Source of the DNA: an uncultured Rikenellaceae bacterium
GTDB lineage: Bacteria > Bacteroidota > Bacteroidia > Bacteroidales > Rikenellaceae
Direction of reading: 5' to 3'
DNA: 8,082 nucleotides
Assembly (NCBI GenBank): GCA_947176715.1
Contig: CAMWRR010000079.1
Span: 1 to 8,082 of the forward strand
Part shown: positions 1-6,193 of the stretch, in pieces
Position numbering within the stretch: the stretch's first letter is position 1
Layout of the letters: each line of letters opens with the position of its first letter
Notes under the pieces: model-generated
What the model saw: only the letters and a program-made list of their open reading frames with translations
Database searches by the model: none
What the model was told of the DNA's origin: nothing
Program-made: the position numbers and the translations under genes

Positions 1-1032
1 TTCTTTTACATATATGTTATAGAAGCCGTCGCGATAGAGGCCGTCCATCTCGAAATTCTCCCACATGACCTTTTTGGGATAGGGGTTACGGTCGAACCCT
101 CTCAGCCACGGTGTGGTGGGCTTGTAGTCTATGTGGTGTCCCATCTCGGGGATAAGCTCTATCCAGTGGGTGAAGCTGCCGGGGTTGAGATTTTCGAGGC
201 TGTCGAATGCGCTCTTGGTATATCTGGTGAGCCTGTCGCGATAGAAGCCGAAATCCTTATCGCCTGTACGGAGCGAGAAGGCTATGTTGCGGCAGTTCTC
301 CACAGGCGCGTTTTTGAGCGGCTCGCCCCCGGCCATAGGGCCTGCGCCGGCCAGATAGTCGGCATAGAACGATGCCAGACGCTGGCTTCCGTAACCGCCC
401 TCGGAGATACCGAAGAAATAAATCTTGTTGGGGTCGATCTGTCCCGAGGCAAGAGCCAGACGCAACAGCTTCTCCCATGCGAACTGTTTGGATTTCTGCC
501 ACCAACGGTAGTAGCTGCCGGTATTGGGTATCTGAGGGATGAAGTAGACCGACGGCCCGTCCTCGAACAGCTCGGTGCCGAAACGTATGCCGTTTTTCCA
601 TTCGTTATTCTTGTCGCCAGACCCGTGCATGTAAAGATACATCGGATAGCCGTCGCCCGGTCTCTCGCCCTTGAACCCCCAGTAGTAGGGCATCACGGCA
701 TCCGGTTCGAGGTCGGCGGGAAGCTCCCAACGACCGGAACGCGAAGCCGACAAGGTATCGAAAGCTATCAGCTTCTGTTCGTCGTAGCCGTCGTTGGCCT
801 CTTTCCACGCACTCCACACGCGAGCCTGTTCGCCCTCCACATCGGAAAGTTTGAGGCGTACACCGCTATCGTACCTGTCGGCCTTGCCGGAGAGATAGTC
901 GGCGAAAAATGTTGCTATATCGTCGTTCTTATCCGCTTTGGGCTTGTCTTTGGCAGACACCGCAAGACAGCTCACAGACATCGCCAACATAGTAAGGCCT
1001 AAAACTTTAGAGAAATAGCCTGTTTTTTTCAT
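1..1032 (-). CDS. Secreted alpha/beta-hydrolase (esterase / peptidase-like), 3' end outside window
   Basis: This open frame of 344 codons runs off the left edge, so the C-terminus is missing. Residues 1-27 look like a signal peptide: MKK start, hydrophobic stretch about 10-25, and a signal peptidase I-type site after VSA at 27. Cys22 could instead be a lipoprotein cysteine, but the residues before it are a poor lipobox. The mature part has alpha/beta-hydrolase hallmarks: an HG oxyanion-type motif at His136-Gly137 (MHGSGD), the nucleophile elbow GISEGG with Ser210, a candidate acid at Asp258 or Asp260 (RTGDKDFG), and a candidate catalytic His299 or His300 (EMGHHID). This arrangement resembles the PHB-depolymerase/prolyl-oligopeptidase-like esterases common in Bacteroidales. 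The substrate cannot be read from the sequence. The start at 1032 is supported by the signal peptide and by a promoter about 30 bp upstream. It is probably exported to the periplasm or surface and transcribed alone. Confidence 0.82.
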   Translation of the reverse strand, partial: MKKTGYFSKVLGLTMLAMSVSCLAVSAKDKPKADKNDDIATFFADYLSGKADRYDSGVRLKLSDVEGEQARVWSAWKEANDGYDEQKLIAFDTLSASRSGRWELPADLEPDAVMPYYWGFKGERPGDGYPMYLYMHGSGDKNNEWKNGIRFGTELFEDGPSVYFIPQIPNTGSYYRWWQKSKQFAWEKLLRLALASGQIDPNKIYFFGISEGGYGSQRLASFYADYLAGAGPMAGGEPLKNAPVENCRNIAFSLRTGDKDFGFYRDRLTRYTKSAFDSLENLNPGSFTHWIELIPEMGHHIDYKPTTPWLRGFDRNPYPKKVMWENFEMDGLYRDGFYNIYVKE

Positions 1033-1061
1033 CTTATTCCGTTTTTTAATTTTAAACACGC

Positions 1062-1091
1062 CAAATCTACGAAAAAATTACGAACCGTCAA
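1062..1091 (-). promoter_or_regulatory. Bacteroidetes-type promoter of the hydrolase gene
   Basis: On the minus strand, TTG (1089-1091) is followed by 19 nt and then TAGATTTG (1062-1069), an exact match to the Bacteroidetes sigma-ABfr consensus TTG-N19..21-TAnnTTTG. Transcription would start roughly 7 nt further on, giving a short leader of about 20-25 nt before the ATG at 1032. Confidence 0.7.
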
Positions 1092-1475
1092 GTTTACGCT
1101 TTACAAATACAATACACGGCTATAACGGCAGAATTGCCAGATACACAAAGAATAACACAACGACCGGCATAACCTCGCCCACACCGCACGATGCGGCACA
1201 CGCTAAGGTTACGATTCACCGGAAGAGATGCGCGACCGTAGTTTCGATGCAGACATTTTCTCGCCTCGACAGAACAAAACTCCATTTGCTTCCGCCCTCG
1301 GCTTATCGAGAACATCAGCTTTTTCGGAAAAGGTCTCCGGATATAAGATGACCGGATTCAGTAAGCTCACACCGGGCAAAACTCCACATCCTCCCCCAGA
1401 AACCGAGCTACAAAGGGAACCGATAATCTCCAAATGTCAGTTATGGATAAACTCAACTTTATAACCTACGTCAGT
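1092..1475. other. Gene-free stretch between sigma factor and hydrolase genes
   Basis: No recognisable gene lies here. Three short open frames overlap on the two strands (1228-1464 plus, 1209-1433 minus, 1094-1315 minus); none has a convincing start context or a family I recognise. The 26 nt at 1441-1466 can form only a weak AT hairpin without a U-run, so I see no clear terminator for the sigma factor gene. The hexamer CCGGAT occurs twice around 1338-1358. The simultaneously open frames give the block the look of an intergenic repeat or of decayed coding sequence, but a single copy in this window cannot show that. Confidence 0.3.
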
Positions 1476-2066
1476 CTAACAGAACTCCAGCGATATGCTG
1501 TGGTCGGCTATCATCTTGCGCATGTTCAGCAGGGCATATCTCATACGTCCCAACGCGGTGTTGATGCTTACCCCCGTCTGTTCGGCTATCTCCTTGAACG
1601 ACATGCCCATGTAGTGACGCAGAATCACCACCTCGCGTTGTTCCATCGGGAGGAAATCGACCATTTTGCGGACATCCTTTTTGGTCTGTTCCGATATCAT
1701 CTTGTCTTCGATGTTTCTCTCCACCAGCTCTTTATTGTTGAGTATTGCGGTGTCGCTATCCGTGGATACGAACCCTTTCTGTCTGGAGAGCCTGAAGTGG
1801 TCTATGACCATGTTGTGGGCTATCCTCAACACCCATGACGAGAATTTGCCGTTGTCGGAGTACTTACCCGACTTAAGCGACGATATTATCTTTATGAACA
1901 GCTCCTGAAATATGTCATCCGCGGTGTTGGTGTCGTGCACCAACATCAATATGTAATTGTAAATCTTCTGCCTGTGGCGTTCGATCAAGACATTGACCGC
2001 TTCGGCGTCACCCCCGATATAGCTGTTTATCAAGGCGTGATCTTCCATTTTATTGTAATCGACCAT
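1476..2066 (-). CDS. ECF-family RNA polymerase sigma factor (RpoE-like)
   Basis: A 196-residue protein of usual length for group 4 (ECF) sigma factors; it would direct core RNA polymerase to a specific promoter set. Sigma region 2 spans about residues 24-92, including the core-binding segment DIFQELFIKI (51-60) and the WVLRIAHNMVIDHFR segment (78-92) that contacts the -10 element. Region 4 spans about 135-185, with a helix-turn-helix near 153-178 (FKEIAEQTGVSINTALGRMRYAL) for -35 recognition. Regions 1.1 and 3 are absent, as expected for ECF factors. It closely resembles a stand-alone RpoE-like sigma conserved across Bacteroidales rather than the FecI type that sits beside a FecR anti-sigma and SusC/D genes. 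No anti-sigma gene is adjacent. The ATG at 2066 is preceded by AAAGGGGTAGAG; Met7 (2048) is an alternative start. Its regulon cannot be inferred. Confidence 0.93.
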   Translation of the reverse strand: MVDYNKMEDHALINSYIGGDAEAVNVLIERHRQKIYNYILMLVHDTNTADDIFQELFIKIISSLKSGKYSDNGKFSSWVLRIAHNMVIDHFRLSRQKGFVSTDSDTAILNNKELVERNIEDKMISEQTKKDVRKMVDFLPMEQREVVILRHYMGMSFKEIAEQTGVSINTALGRMRYALLNMRKMIADHSISLEFC

Positions 2067-2151
2067 AACTCTACCCCTTTCAGGTTGTTGCTACGCGCTC
2101 TCGACCGACAGATGGCATCGGGAGAGAAATACGTACCTATTAATTAAATGT

Positions 2152-2219
2152 TTGCAGAGTAGAATCTGTCGATAGGCAAAATGCTTTTTGATTCGTTTAT
2201 AACGATTTTTACTCTGCAA
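2152..2219. repeat. 10-bp inverted repeat with nested hairpins in the sigma factor leader
   Basis: The arms TTGCAGAGTA (2152-2161) and TACTCTGCAA (2210-2219) are perfect complements separated by 48 nt. Inside are a second inverted repeat GAATC/GATTC (2162-2166, 2190-2194) and a small hairpin TCGTT-TAT-AACGA (2193-2205); these two share two bases and could be alternatives. The block lies between the putative -7 box at 2245-2252 and the sigma factor start, so it would be in the 5' untranslated RNA. It may be an RNA structure or a protein-binding site. Confidence 0.5.
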
Positions 2220-2244
2220 TTTTAAATATTAAATTTTAATTGTC

Positions 2245-2275
2245 CAAATATATTTTAGTTTTAAATATTTTTTAA
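2245..2275 (-). promoter_or_regulatory. Putative promoter of the ECF sigma factor gene
   Basis: TATATTTG (minus strand, 2245-2252) matches the TAnnTTTG box exactly. The upstream element at the 20-nt spacing is TTA (2273-2275), one mismatch from TTG. The surroundings are very AT-rich (about 2220-2290). The transcript would carry a leader of about 170 nt, containing the inverted repeat at 2152-2219 and a possible 12-codon upstream frame (2080-2118) that ends 13 nt before the sigma ATG. Confidence 0.45.
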
Positions 2276-2301
2276 TAAAAAGGGACAAATATTATGCCAT
2301 C

Positions 2302-2345
2302 GGAAAAAGAGCCGGCCGCACCCTGTCAACAGGATACGGCCGGCT
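2302..2345 (-). terminator. Intrinsic terminator of the metY-metX-hom operon
   Basis: A strong GC-rich hairpin lies about 50 nt after the hom stop codon. The outer stem is 9 bp (AGCCGGCCG at 2310-2318 with CGGCCGGCT at 2337-2345) and an inner stem CCTG/CAGG (2322-2325, 2330-2333) closes a TCAA loop. In the minus direction it is followed directly by TCTTTTTC (2309-2302). Confidence 0.85.
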
Positions 2346-2393
2346 GTCAATTTGTCACTGCCCGTCTGACGCGCATGGCTGTCGGGCGGCGTA

Positions 2394-3581
2394 TCAGTAC
2401 ATTTTGGCTACGAATATGTCGCGCTTGGGCAGCTCCCCCTTTATGGCGACAAGGTCAGCGAGGTTTATGACGCCTACAATGAAGCTGTAATCTTTGCTGT
2501 AATAGCGTTCGGTCACCTCCTTGAAGCGGAAGAGGGCGGTGTCGGCCTCGTCGCGGTAACGTACGTAGAGCTTTATGTCTACGTCGGTGGTGTACTCCAT
2601 CTTGCGGTATTGGTTGCGCTTCTTGTATTCGTAGCGGTAGTCGTGGCTACGGGCGGTTATGTCGCTGAGCACCGACGACCCGGTAGGGAAGCCGCCTGCA
2701 CCGCGCCCGAACATGAACTGCTTGTCGTAGCATTCGCCCTTGATGACCACACCGTTGAACTCGTCCTCCACGCTGTATATGTACTTGTCGGGCGGCACGA
2801 AGCACGGCAACACGCAAAGCGTTATCTTGTCGTCGGATATTTTCGATACGTCGGCCAGTAGCTTTATGCGGGTACCCTTCTCGCGGGCGTATCTTATGTC
2901 GGCCTCGCCGAGGTTGGATATGCCGTAGTTTATAACCTGATCGGGATGCACGTATGTGCCGAACGCGTGTACGGTAATGATTATCAGCTTGAAGAGCGAG
3001 TCGAAACCGTCAACATCGAAGGTGGGGTTGCTTTCGGCGAATCCTAAGTCCTGCGCCTCCTTTAGAGCCTCGGCGTAGCCTTTGTTCTCGTTGAATATCT
3101 TTGAGAGGATGAAGTTGGACGAGCCGTTGAGGATGCCCTTTACCGAGAGGAGCAGGTCGTTGTCGTAGTACTCCTCGAGGTTTCTTATCACGGGTATGCT
3201 TCCGCACGCCGAAGCGTCGTAGAGCAACGCCGTGCCGGTCTTCTCCTGCAGCTCTATCAGCTCCTCTATGTGGTAGGCGAGCATCTTCTTGTTGCCCGAC
3301 ACCACCGCCTTGCCGGCCTCGAGCGAGCGTCGCACTATGGAGTAGGAGGCCTCGGCATCGTCTATCAGCTCAACCACCAGATTGATATCGGGGTCGGTGA
3401 ATATATCTTCAGGCTCGTAGGTGAACATCTCGGCCGGTAGCGAGCGTTTCTTGTTGCGGTCTCTTACGCATATCTTCACTATGTCGGCGTGGGCGGAGGT
3501 AGCTTTTTTGAGTACTCCGCAAAGACCCTCTCCCACGGTGCCGAACCCGAAAAGACCTATCTTGATGGCGTTGTTTTTCAT
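2394..3581 (-). CDS. hom: Homoserine dehydrogenase
   Basis: Catalyses NAD(P)H-dependent reduction of aspartate semialdehyde to homoserine, the branch point to methionine and threonine; cytosolic. The 395-residue protein starts with a Rossmann fold whose nucleotide-binding loop is GFGTVG (12-17). The NKK motif at 97-99 is the usual cofactor/substrate lysine region, NGSSNFI (152-158) is the family signature, and Glu183, Asp194 and Lys198 in the segment from GFAES to DSLFK correspond to the substrate-binding and catalytic residues of the family (Asp and Lys four apart, as in yeast Hom6). No aspartate kinase domain is fused. After about residue 315 a short beta-alpha-beta-like tail (IKLYVRYRDEADTALFRFKE) could be a reduced ACT domain; the protein is shorter than ACT-bearing homologues of about 430 residues. 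The usual ELIGG motif reads ELIDD (71-75). Its ATG overlaps the metX stop codon as ATGA, implying coupled translation. Confidence 0.95.
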   Translation of the reverse strand: MKNNAIKIGLFGFGTVGEGLCGVLKKATSAHADIVKICVRDRNKKRSLPAEMFTYEPEDIFTDPDINLVVELIDDAEASYSIVRRSLEAGKAVVSGNKKMLAYHIEELIELQEKTGTALLYDASACGSIPVIRNLEEYYDNDLLLSVKGILNGSSNFILSKIFNENKGYAEALKEAQDLGFAESNPTFDVDGFDSLFKLIIITVHAFGTYVHPDQVINYGISNLGEADIRYAREKGTRIKLLADVSKISDDKITLCVLPCFVPPDKYIYSVEDEFNGVVIKGECYDKQFMFGRGAGGFPTGSSVLSDITARSHDYRYEYKKRNQYRKMEYTTDVDIKLYVRYRDEADTALFRFKEVTERYYSKDYSFIVGVINLADLVAIKGELPKRDIFVAKMY

Positions 3582-4591
3582 GCTTCCAAATGTTTTGATA
3601 TTATTTCATTGAGTTTTTCATGTTCTATAAGGAATCCGTCGTGGCCGAATTCGGAGCTTATCACGTGCATAGACGCTTTGGGTATATGGCGGTAGATCAG
3701 CTCCAAGTCCGATACGGGACACAGTATGTCGGATGTGAGGGCCACCGTAGCCACCGACGCCTTTACCGACGCGAGCGCCCTCTCCACCCCGCCCCGTCCG
3801 CGGCCTACGTTGTGCGAGTCGATCATCTCGGTCAGACGCATGTAGGAGTAGGCGTTGAAGCGTGAGGCGAGCTTGCCGCCCTGATAACGCTGGTAGCTGG
3901 CGGCGCGGAAATCGTCGATCTTGTTCGGCTCGTCCACCTCGGCCTGAGTGGCGTTGTAGGCAGGTGCGCCCCGATAGCTCAGCAGGGCTATGGAGCGTGC
4001 GCATTTAAGCCCGTCGGCTCCGGCCGTATCGCTCTTGTCGCCGAATGTGGGGTCGCACCTCAGGGCCATGCGTTGCGATTCGTTCAGGGCTATCATCCAC
4101 GGCGACGCCTTGGCCGTAGTGGCTATAAGCACGGCCTTTTCGGCGAACGACGGCTCCTCTATGAGCCATTCGAGGGCATGGAACCCACCTATCGAGCTGC
4201 CGATCAGGGCCTTGACCTTGCGTATGCCGAGACGGTCGGCCAGCAGACGGAAGGTCTTCACCACGTCGCGCACGGTTATGCGCGGGAACGAACCGTAGTA
4301 CGGCACCCCCGTGGAGGGGTTGATACTGAGCGGACCGGTGGAGCCGTAGTGCGACCCTATCATGTTGGCGCATATTATGAAGTAACGCCCGGGGTCGAGA
4401 AACCGCCCCTGCTCCACCGTATGGGGCCACCAGTCGGCCACCTCGGAGTTGGCGGTCAGGGCGTGACACACCCATATCACGTTGTCGCGTCCCGGCGACA
4501 GGGTGCCGTAGGTGTGGTAGGCGATGTCGAGCTGAGGGAGAACATGGCCGCTCTCCAATACGAAGCGTTCGTTGTGTCGGTATATGTTCAT
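3578..4591 (-). CDS. metX: Homoserine O-acyltransferase (probably acetyltransferase), MetX
   Basis: Transfers an acyl group, probably acetyl from acetyl-CoA, to the hydroxyl of homoserine, activating it for sulfur insertion in methionine synthesis. The 337-residue protein is an alpha/beta-hydrolase-fold acyltransferase of the MetX type, not the unrelated MetA type. Family landmarks are HALTANSEV near 43-51 (usually HALTGDSH), WWP at 54-56, NMIGSHYGSTGP at 76-87, the nucleophile elbow GSSIGG with Ser133, and the remaining triad at Asp288 (TSDILCP) and His317 (FGHDGF). At 337 residues it is at the short end for MetX. Acetyl versus succinyl specificity cannot be read directly, because some MetX enzymes use succinyl-CoA; the acetyl assignment leans on the adjoining metY. 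It starts 3 nt after the metY stop and overlaps hom by 4 nt. Confidence 0.94.
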   Translation of the reverse strand: MNIYRHNERFVLESGHVLPQLDIAYHTYGTLSPGRDNVIWVCHALTANSEVADWWPHTVEQGRFLDPGRYFIICANMIGSHYGSTGPLSINPSTGVPYYGSFPRITVRDVVKTFRLLADRLGIRKVKALIGSSIGGFHALEWLIEEPSFAEKAVLIATTAKASPWMIALNESQRMALRCDPTFGDKSDTAGADGLKCARSIALLSYRGAPAYNATQAEVDEPNKIDDFRAASYQRYQGGKLASRFNAYSYMRLTEMIDSHNVGRGRGGVERALASVKASVATVALTSDILCPVSDLELIYRHIPKASMHVISSEFGHDGFLIEHEKLNEIISKHLEA

Positions 4592-4594
4592 CGT

Positions 4595-5881
4595 CTATAT
4601 CAGGCTGAATGATGATTCGAAGTCGGCTATCAGGTCGTCGATGTGCTCTATGCCGGCCGATATGCGAAGCAGGGTGGGCAACACTCCGGCGGCCCGTTGC
4701 TCGTCGGGCGAGAGCTGGCTGTGAGTGGTGGCCGAGGGCTGTATTATCAGCGTTTTGCAGTCGCCCACGTTGGCCACGTGCGATACCAAAGAGAGGTTGT
4801 CGACAAAGCGCACCGTCTCCTCCTTGCTGCCTTTGAGCACCACGGCCAACACCGCGCCGAAGCCGTTACGCAGATACTTCACCGCATTTTCGTGGTTGGG
4901 GTCGCTCTCCAATCCGGGGTAGAATACCCTCTCCACCTTGGGGTGGGCGTCGAAGTAGCGGGCCAGTGCCAAGGCGTTCTGCGCCTCGCGTTCGACACGC
5001 AACGAGAGCGTTTCTAGCCCTATCATCATCTCGTATGAGTTGAACGGCGATATGCAGGCCCCCAGATCGCGCACCCCCTCGGCCCGACATTTGGCTATCA
5101 AAGCGGCGGAGCCGAACGTCTCGGTATAGCATATACCGTGATAGCTCTCGGAGGGTTCCGACAGTCCCGGGTATTTGCCGCCCGTCGTCCAGTCGAAGCG
5201 TCCCGAATCGACTATCACGCCGCCCATAGAGGTGCCGTGGCCGCCTATCCATTTGGTGGCCGAGGCCGTCACTATGTCGGCGCCGAGCTTCAACGGCGCG
5301 CACAGATAGCCGCAACACCCGAACGTGTTGTCTACCACCAACGGTACGCCGTGACGGTGCGCTACGTCGGCCACGGCCTCGAAGTCGGGGACGGAGAAGC
5401 CCGGGTTGCCGATGGTCTCCACATATACGGCGCGCGTGTCGTCATCTATCAGACGCTCTATGTCTTCGGCTTTGTCGCTCTCGGCGAACCGCCCCTCTAT
5501 GCCCCAGTCGGCGAACGTGTGTTTGAACTGGTTGAACGTGCCGCCGTACAGGTAGGGCGAGCTTACTATATTATTGCCCTTGCGTACTATGGCCGTCAGG
5601 GCGGTCAGCTGAGCCGCGTGTCCCGACGATGTGGCCACGGCACCTACGCCCCCCTCGAGGGCGGCCACCCTGCGCTCGAACATGTCTGTGGTAGGGTTGG
5701 TAAGACGCGTGTAGATATTGCCTGCCTCTTTCAGTGCGAAGAGGTTGGCCCCATGTTCGGAGTTGTCGAACTGGTAACTCGTTGTCTGGTATATAGGTAC
5801 GGCGAGTGCGTGTGTCGATTTGTCGGGAGCCTGTCCCGCATGTACCTGTAAAGTCTCGAAGTGAAGGTTATCTTGTGACAT
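4595..5881 (-). CDS. metY: O-acetylhomoserine sulfhydrylase (MetY), PLP-dependent
   Basis: Catalyses gamma-replacement of the acetyl group of O-acetylhomoserine by sulfide (or methanethiol) to give homocysteine (or methionine); cytosolic PLP enzyme of the Cys/Met metabolism family. The 428-residue length is typical of MetY and longer than cystathionine synthases/lyases (about 380-400). Landmarks: the N-terminal segment ETLQVHAGQ (9-17), Tyr57 and Arg59 in NIYTRLTNPT (cofactor phosphate from the partner subunit), Tyr112 in YLYGGT (stacks on PLP), Asp184 in VVDNTFG (PLP ring nitrogen) and the Schiff-base Lys210 in SATKWIGGHGT. The C-terminal domain contains QPSATTHSQL, a family signature. It is the first gene of the operon; the ATG follows an A-rich leader (ACAAAAATATC), typical for the phylum. 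The adjoining metX supports direct sulfhydrylation as the route to homocysteine. Confidence 0.96.
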   Translation of the reverse strand: MSQDNLHFETLQVHAGQAPDKSTHALAVPIYQTTSYQFDNSEHGANLFALKEAGNIYTRLTNPTTDMFERRVAALEGGVGAVATSSGHAAQLTALTAIVRKGNNIVSSPYLYGGTFNQFKHTFADWGIEGRFAESDKAEDIERLIDDDTRAVYVETIGNPGFSVPDFEAVADVAHRHGVPLVVDNTFGCCGYLCAPLKLGADIVTASATKWIGGHGTSMGGVIVDSGRFDWTTGGKYPGLSEPSESYHGICYTETFGSAALIAKCRAEGVRDLGACISPFNSYEMMIGLETLSLRVEREAQNALALARYFDAHPKVERVFYPGLESDPNHENAVKYLRNGFGAVLAVVLKGSKEETVRFVDNLSLVSHVANVGDCKTLIIQPSATTHSQLSPDEQRAAGVLPTLLRISAGIEHIDDLIADFESSFSLI

Positions 5882-5931
5882 GATATTTTTGTTTTATGCG
5901 GACGCTACTGTTATCGAGCATCTGCGGTTAT

Positions 5932-5970
5932 TCCGATATGTGTCGCGGCTGTGCGTGTGTCGCGATCGGA
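5932..5970. repeat. Paired 9-bp direct repeats within an inverted repeat upstream of metY
   Basis: TGTGTCGCG occurs twice on the plus strand (5939-5947 and 5956-5964), 17 nt start to start. Flanking them are TCCGAT (5932-5937) and ATCGGA (5965-5970), a perfect 6-bp inverted repeat; the two CGCG segments can pair inside it, leaving a 6-nt bulge. In the metY leader this is either an RNA stem about 50 nt before the start codon or a two-copy protein-binding site. Confidence 0.45.
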
Positions 5971-6053
5971 GAATTTTTGTTTTTGACTGGGGGAATCGGC
6001 GTAAGTATGCCGTGTGGCGTCTCGCGTAGAGGCGCCGGATATGAAAAGAGTGC

Positions 6054-6095
6054 CTATCGGCACATTCGCATTATGTTGAAAGCGAAAATTGTCAT
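6054..6095 (-). CDS. Possible methionine-rich leader peptide of the met operon
   Basis: The first ATG in the inferred met transcript opens a 13-codon frame, MTIFAFNIMRMCR, ending in TAG. Three of 13 residues are Met, two of them in the last five positions beside a Cys. The last sense codons and stop fall on the 5' arm and loop of the hairpin GTGCC-GATA-GGCAC (6063-6050), which is followed by TCTTTT. The bases UGUGCCG (6064-6058) can alternatively pair with CGGCAUA (6012-6006), seven pairs including one G-U, so two exclusive structures are possible. This is the layout expected for amino-acid attenuation. The frame is very short and could be chance; the terminator-like stem is only 5 bp. Confidence 0.3.
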   Translation of the reverse strand: MTIFAFNIMRMCR

Positions 6096-6156
6096 ACTTT
6101 GTTTCGAGTATAGTTTCTCGAAGATTATCGTATCGGTTAAGTGTCCAATACGAATC

Positions 6157-6187
6157 CAAAGATATGCAATATTATTCTAATTGACAA
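6157..6187 (-). promoter_or_regulatory. Bacteroidetes-type promoter of the metY-metX-hom operon
   Basis: TTG (6185-6187) is followed by 20 nt and TATCTTTG (6157-6164), an exact match to the TTG-N19..21-TAnnTTTG consensus on the minus strand. The -33 element lies only 6 nt from the first ATG of the divergent ATP-grasp gene, so the promoters of the two transcription units must overlap or interleave. Confidence 0.72.
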
Positions 6188-6193
6188 GAAAAA

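Larger units (their letters stand above)
5882..6150 (-). promoter_or_regulatory. Long 5' leader of the met operon
   Basis: From the promoter at 6157-6187 to the metY ATG the transcript would carry about 270 nt of leader, unusually long for this phylum. In transcript order it holds a perfect hairpin TTCGAG-N8-CTCGAA (6122-6103), a short open frame (6095-6054), the hairpin GTGCC-GATA-GGCAC (6063-6050) followed by TCTTTT, an imperfect GGCG/CGCC hairpin (6036-6016, C-A mismatch on this strand), a CGGC/GCCG hairpin (6012-5997), and a larger stem at 5970-5932. I do not recognise SAM-I, SAM-II or a cobalamin riboswitch. Given the genes downstream, control by methionine or S-adenosylmethionine is a reasonable inference. 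Confidence 0.45.

Noticed and set aside
133..1002. 289-codon open frame on the plus strand
   Set aside because: It lies wholly antisense to the hydrolase gene, whose minus-strand frame has a signal peptide, a GxSxG motif and a consensus promoter. The plus-strand product shows no recognisable domain.
4005..4612. Overlapping frames of 156 (minus) and 179 (plus) codons within metX
   Set aside because: Shadows of metX in other frames, with arginine-rich, low-complexity translations and no family resemblance.
5138..5851. 237-codon open frame on the plus strand
   Set aside because: Antisense to metY, whose product is unmistakable. Long antisense frames are common where codon use is GC-rich at the third position.
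6050..6063. GTGCC-GATA-GGCAC hairpin plus TCTTTT as a stand-alone strong terminator
   Set aside because: A 5-bp stem with an interrupted U-run is too weak to call as a terminator on its own; it is kept only as part of the attenuator hypothesis.
6076..6101. Plus-strand promoter for the ATP-grasp gene (TTG ... TACTTTG)
   Set aside because: The spacer is only 16 nt and the box is one base short of TAnnTTTG, so the match is not convincing.
5882..6150. SAM-I or SAM-II riboswitch upstream of metY
   Set aside because: Searched by eye for the conserved cores of these classes on the minus strand and did not find them; a covariance search could still overturn this.
5911..6159. 82-codon frame with TTG start in the met leader
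   Set aside because: The TTG start falls within the promoter -7 box, so it would not be transcribed, and the translation resembles nothing.
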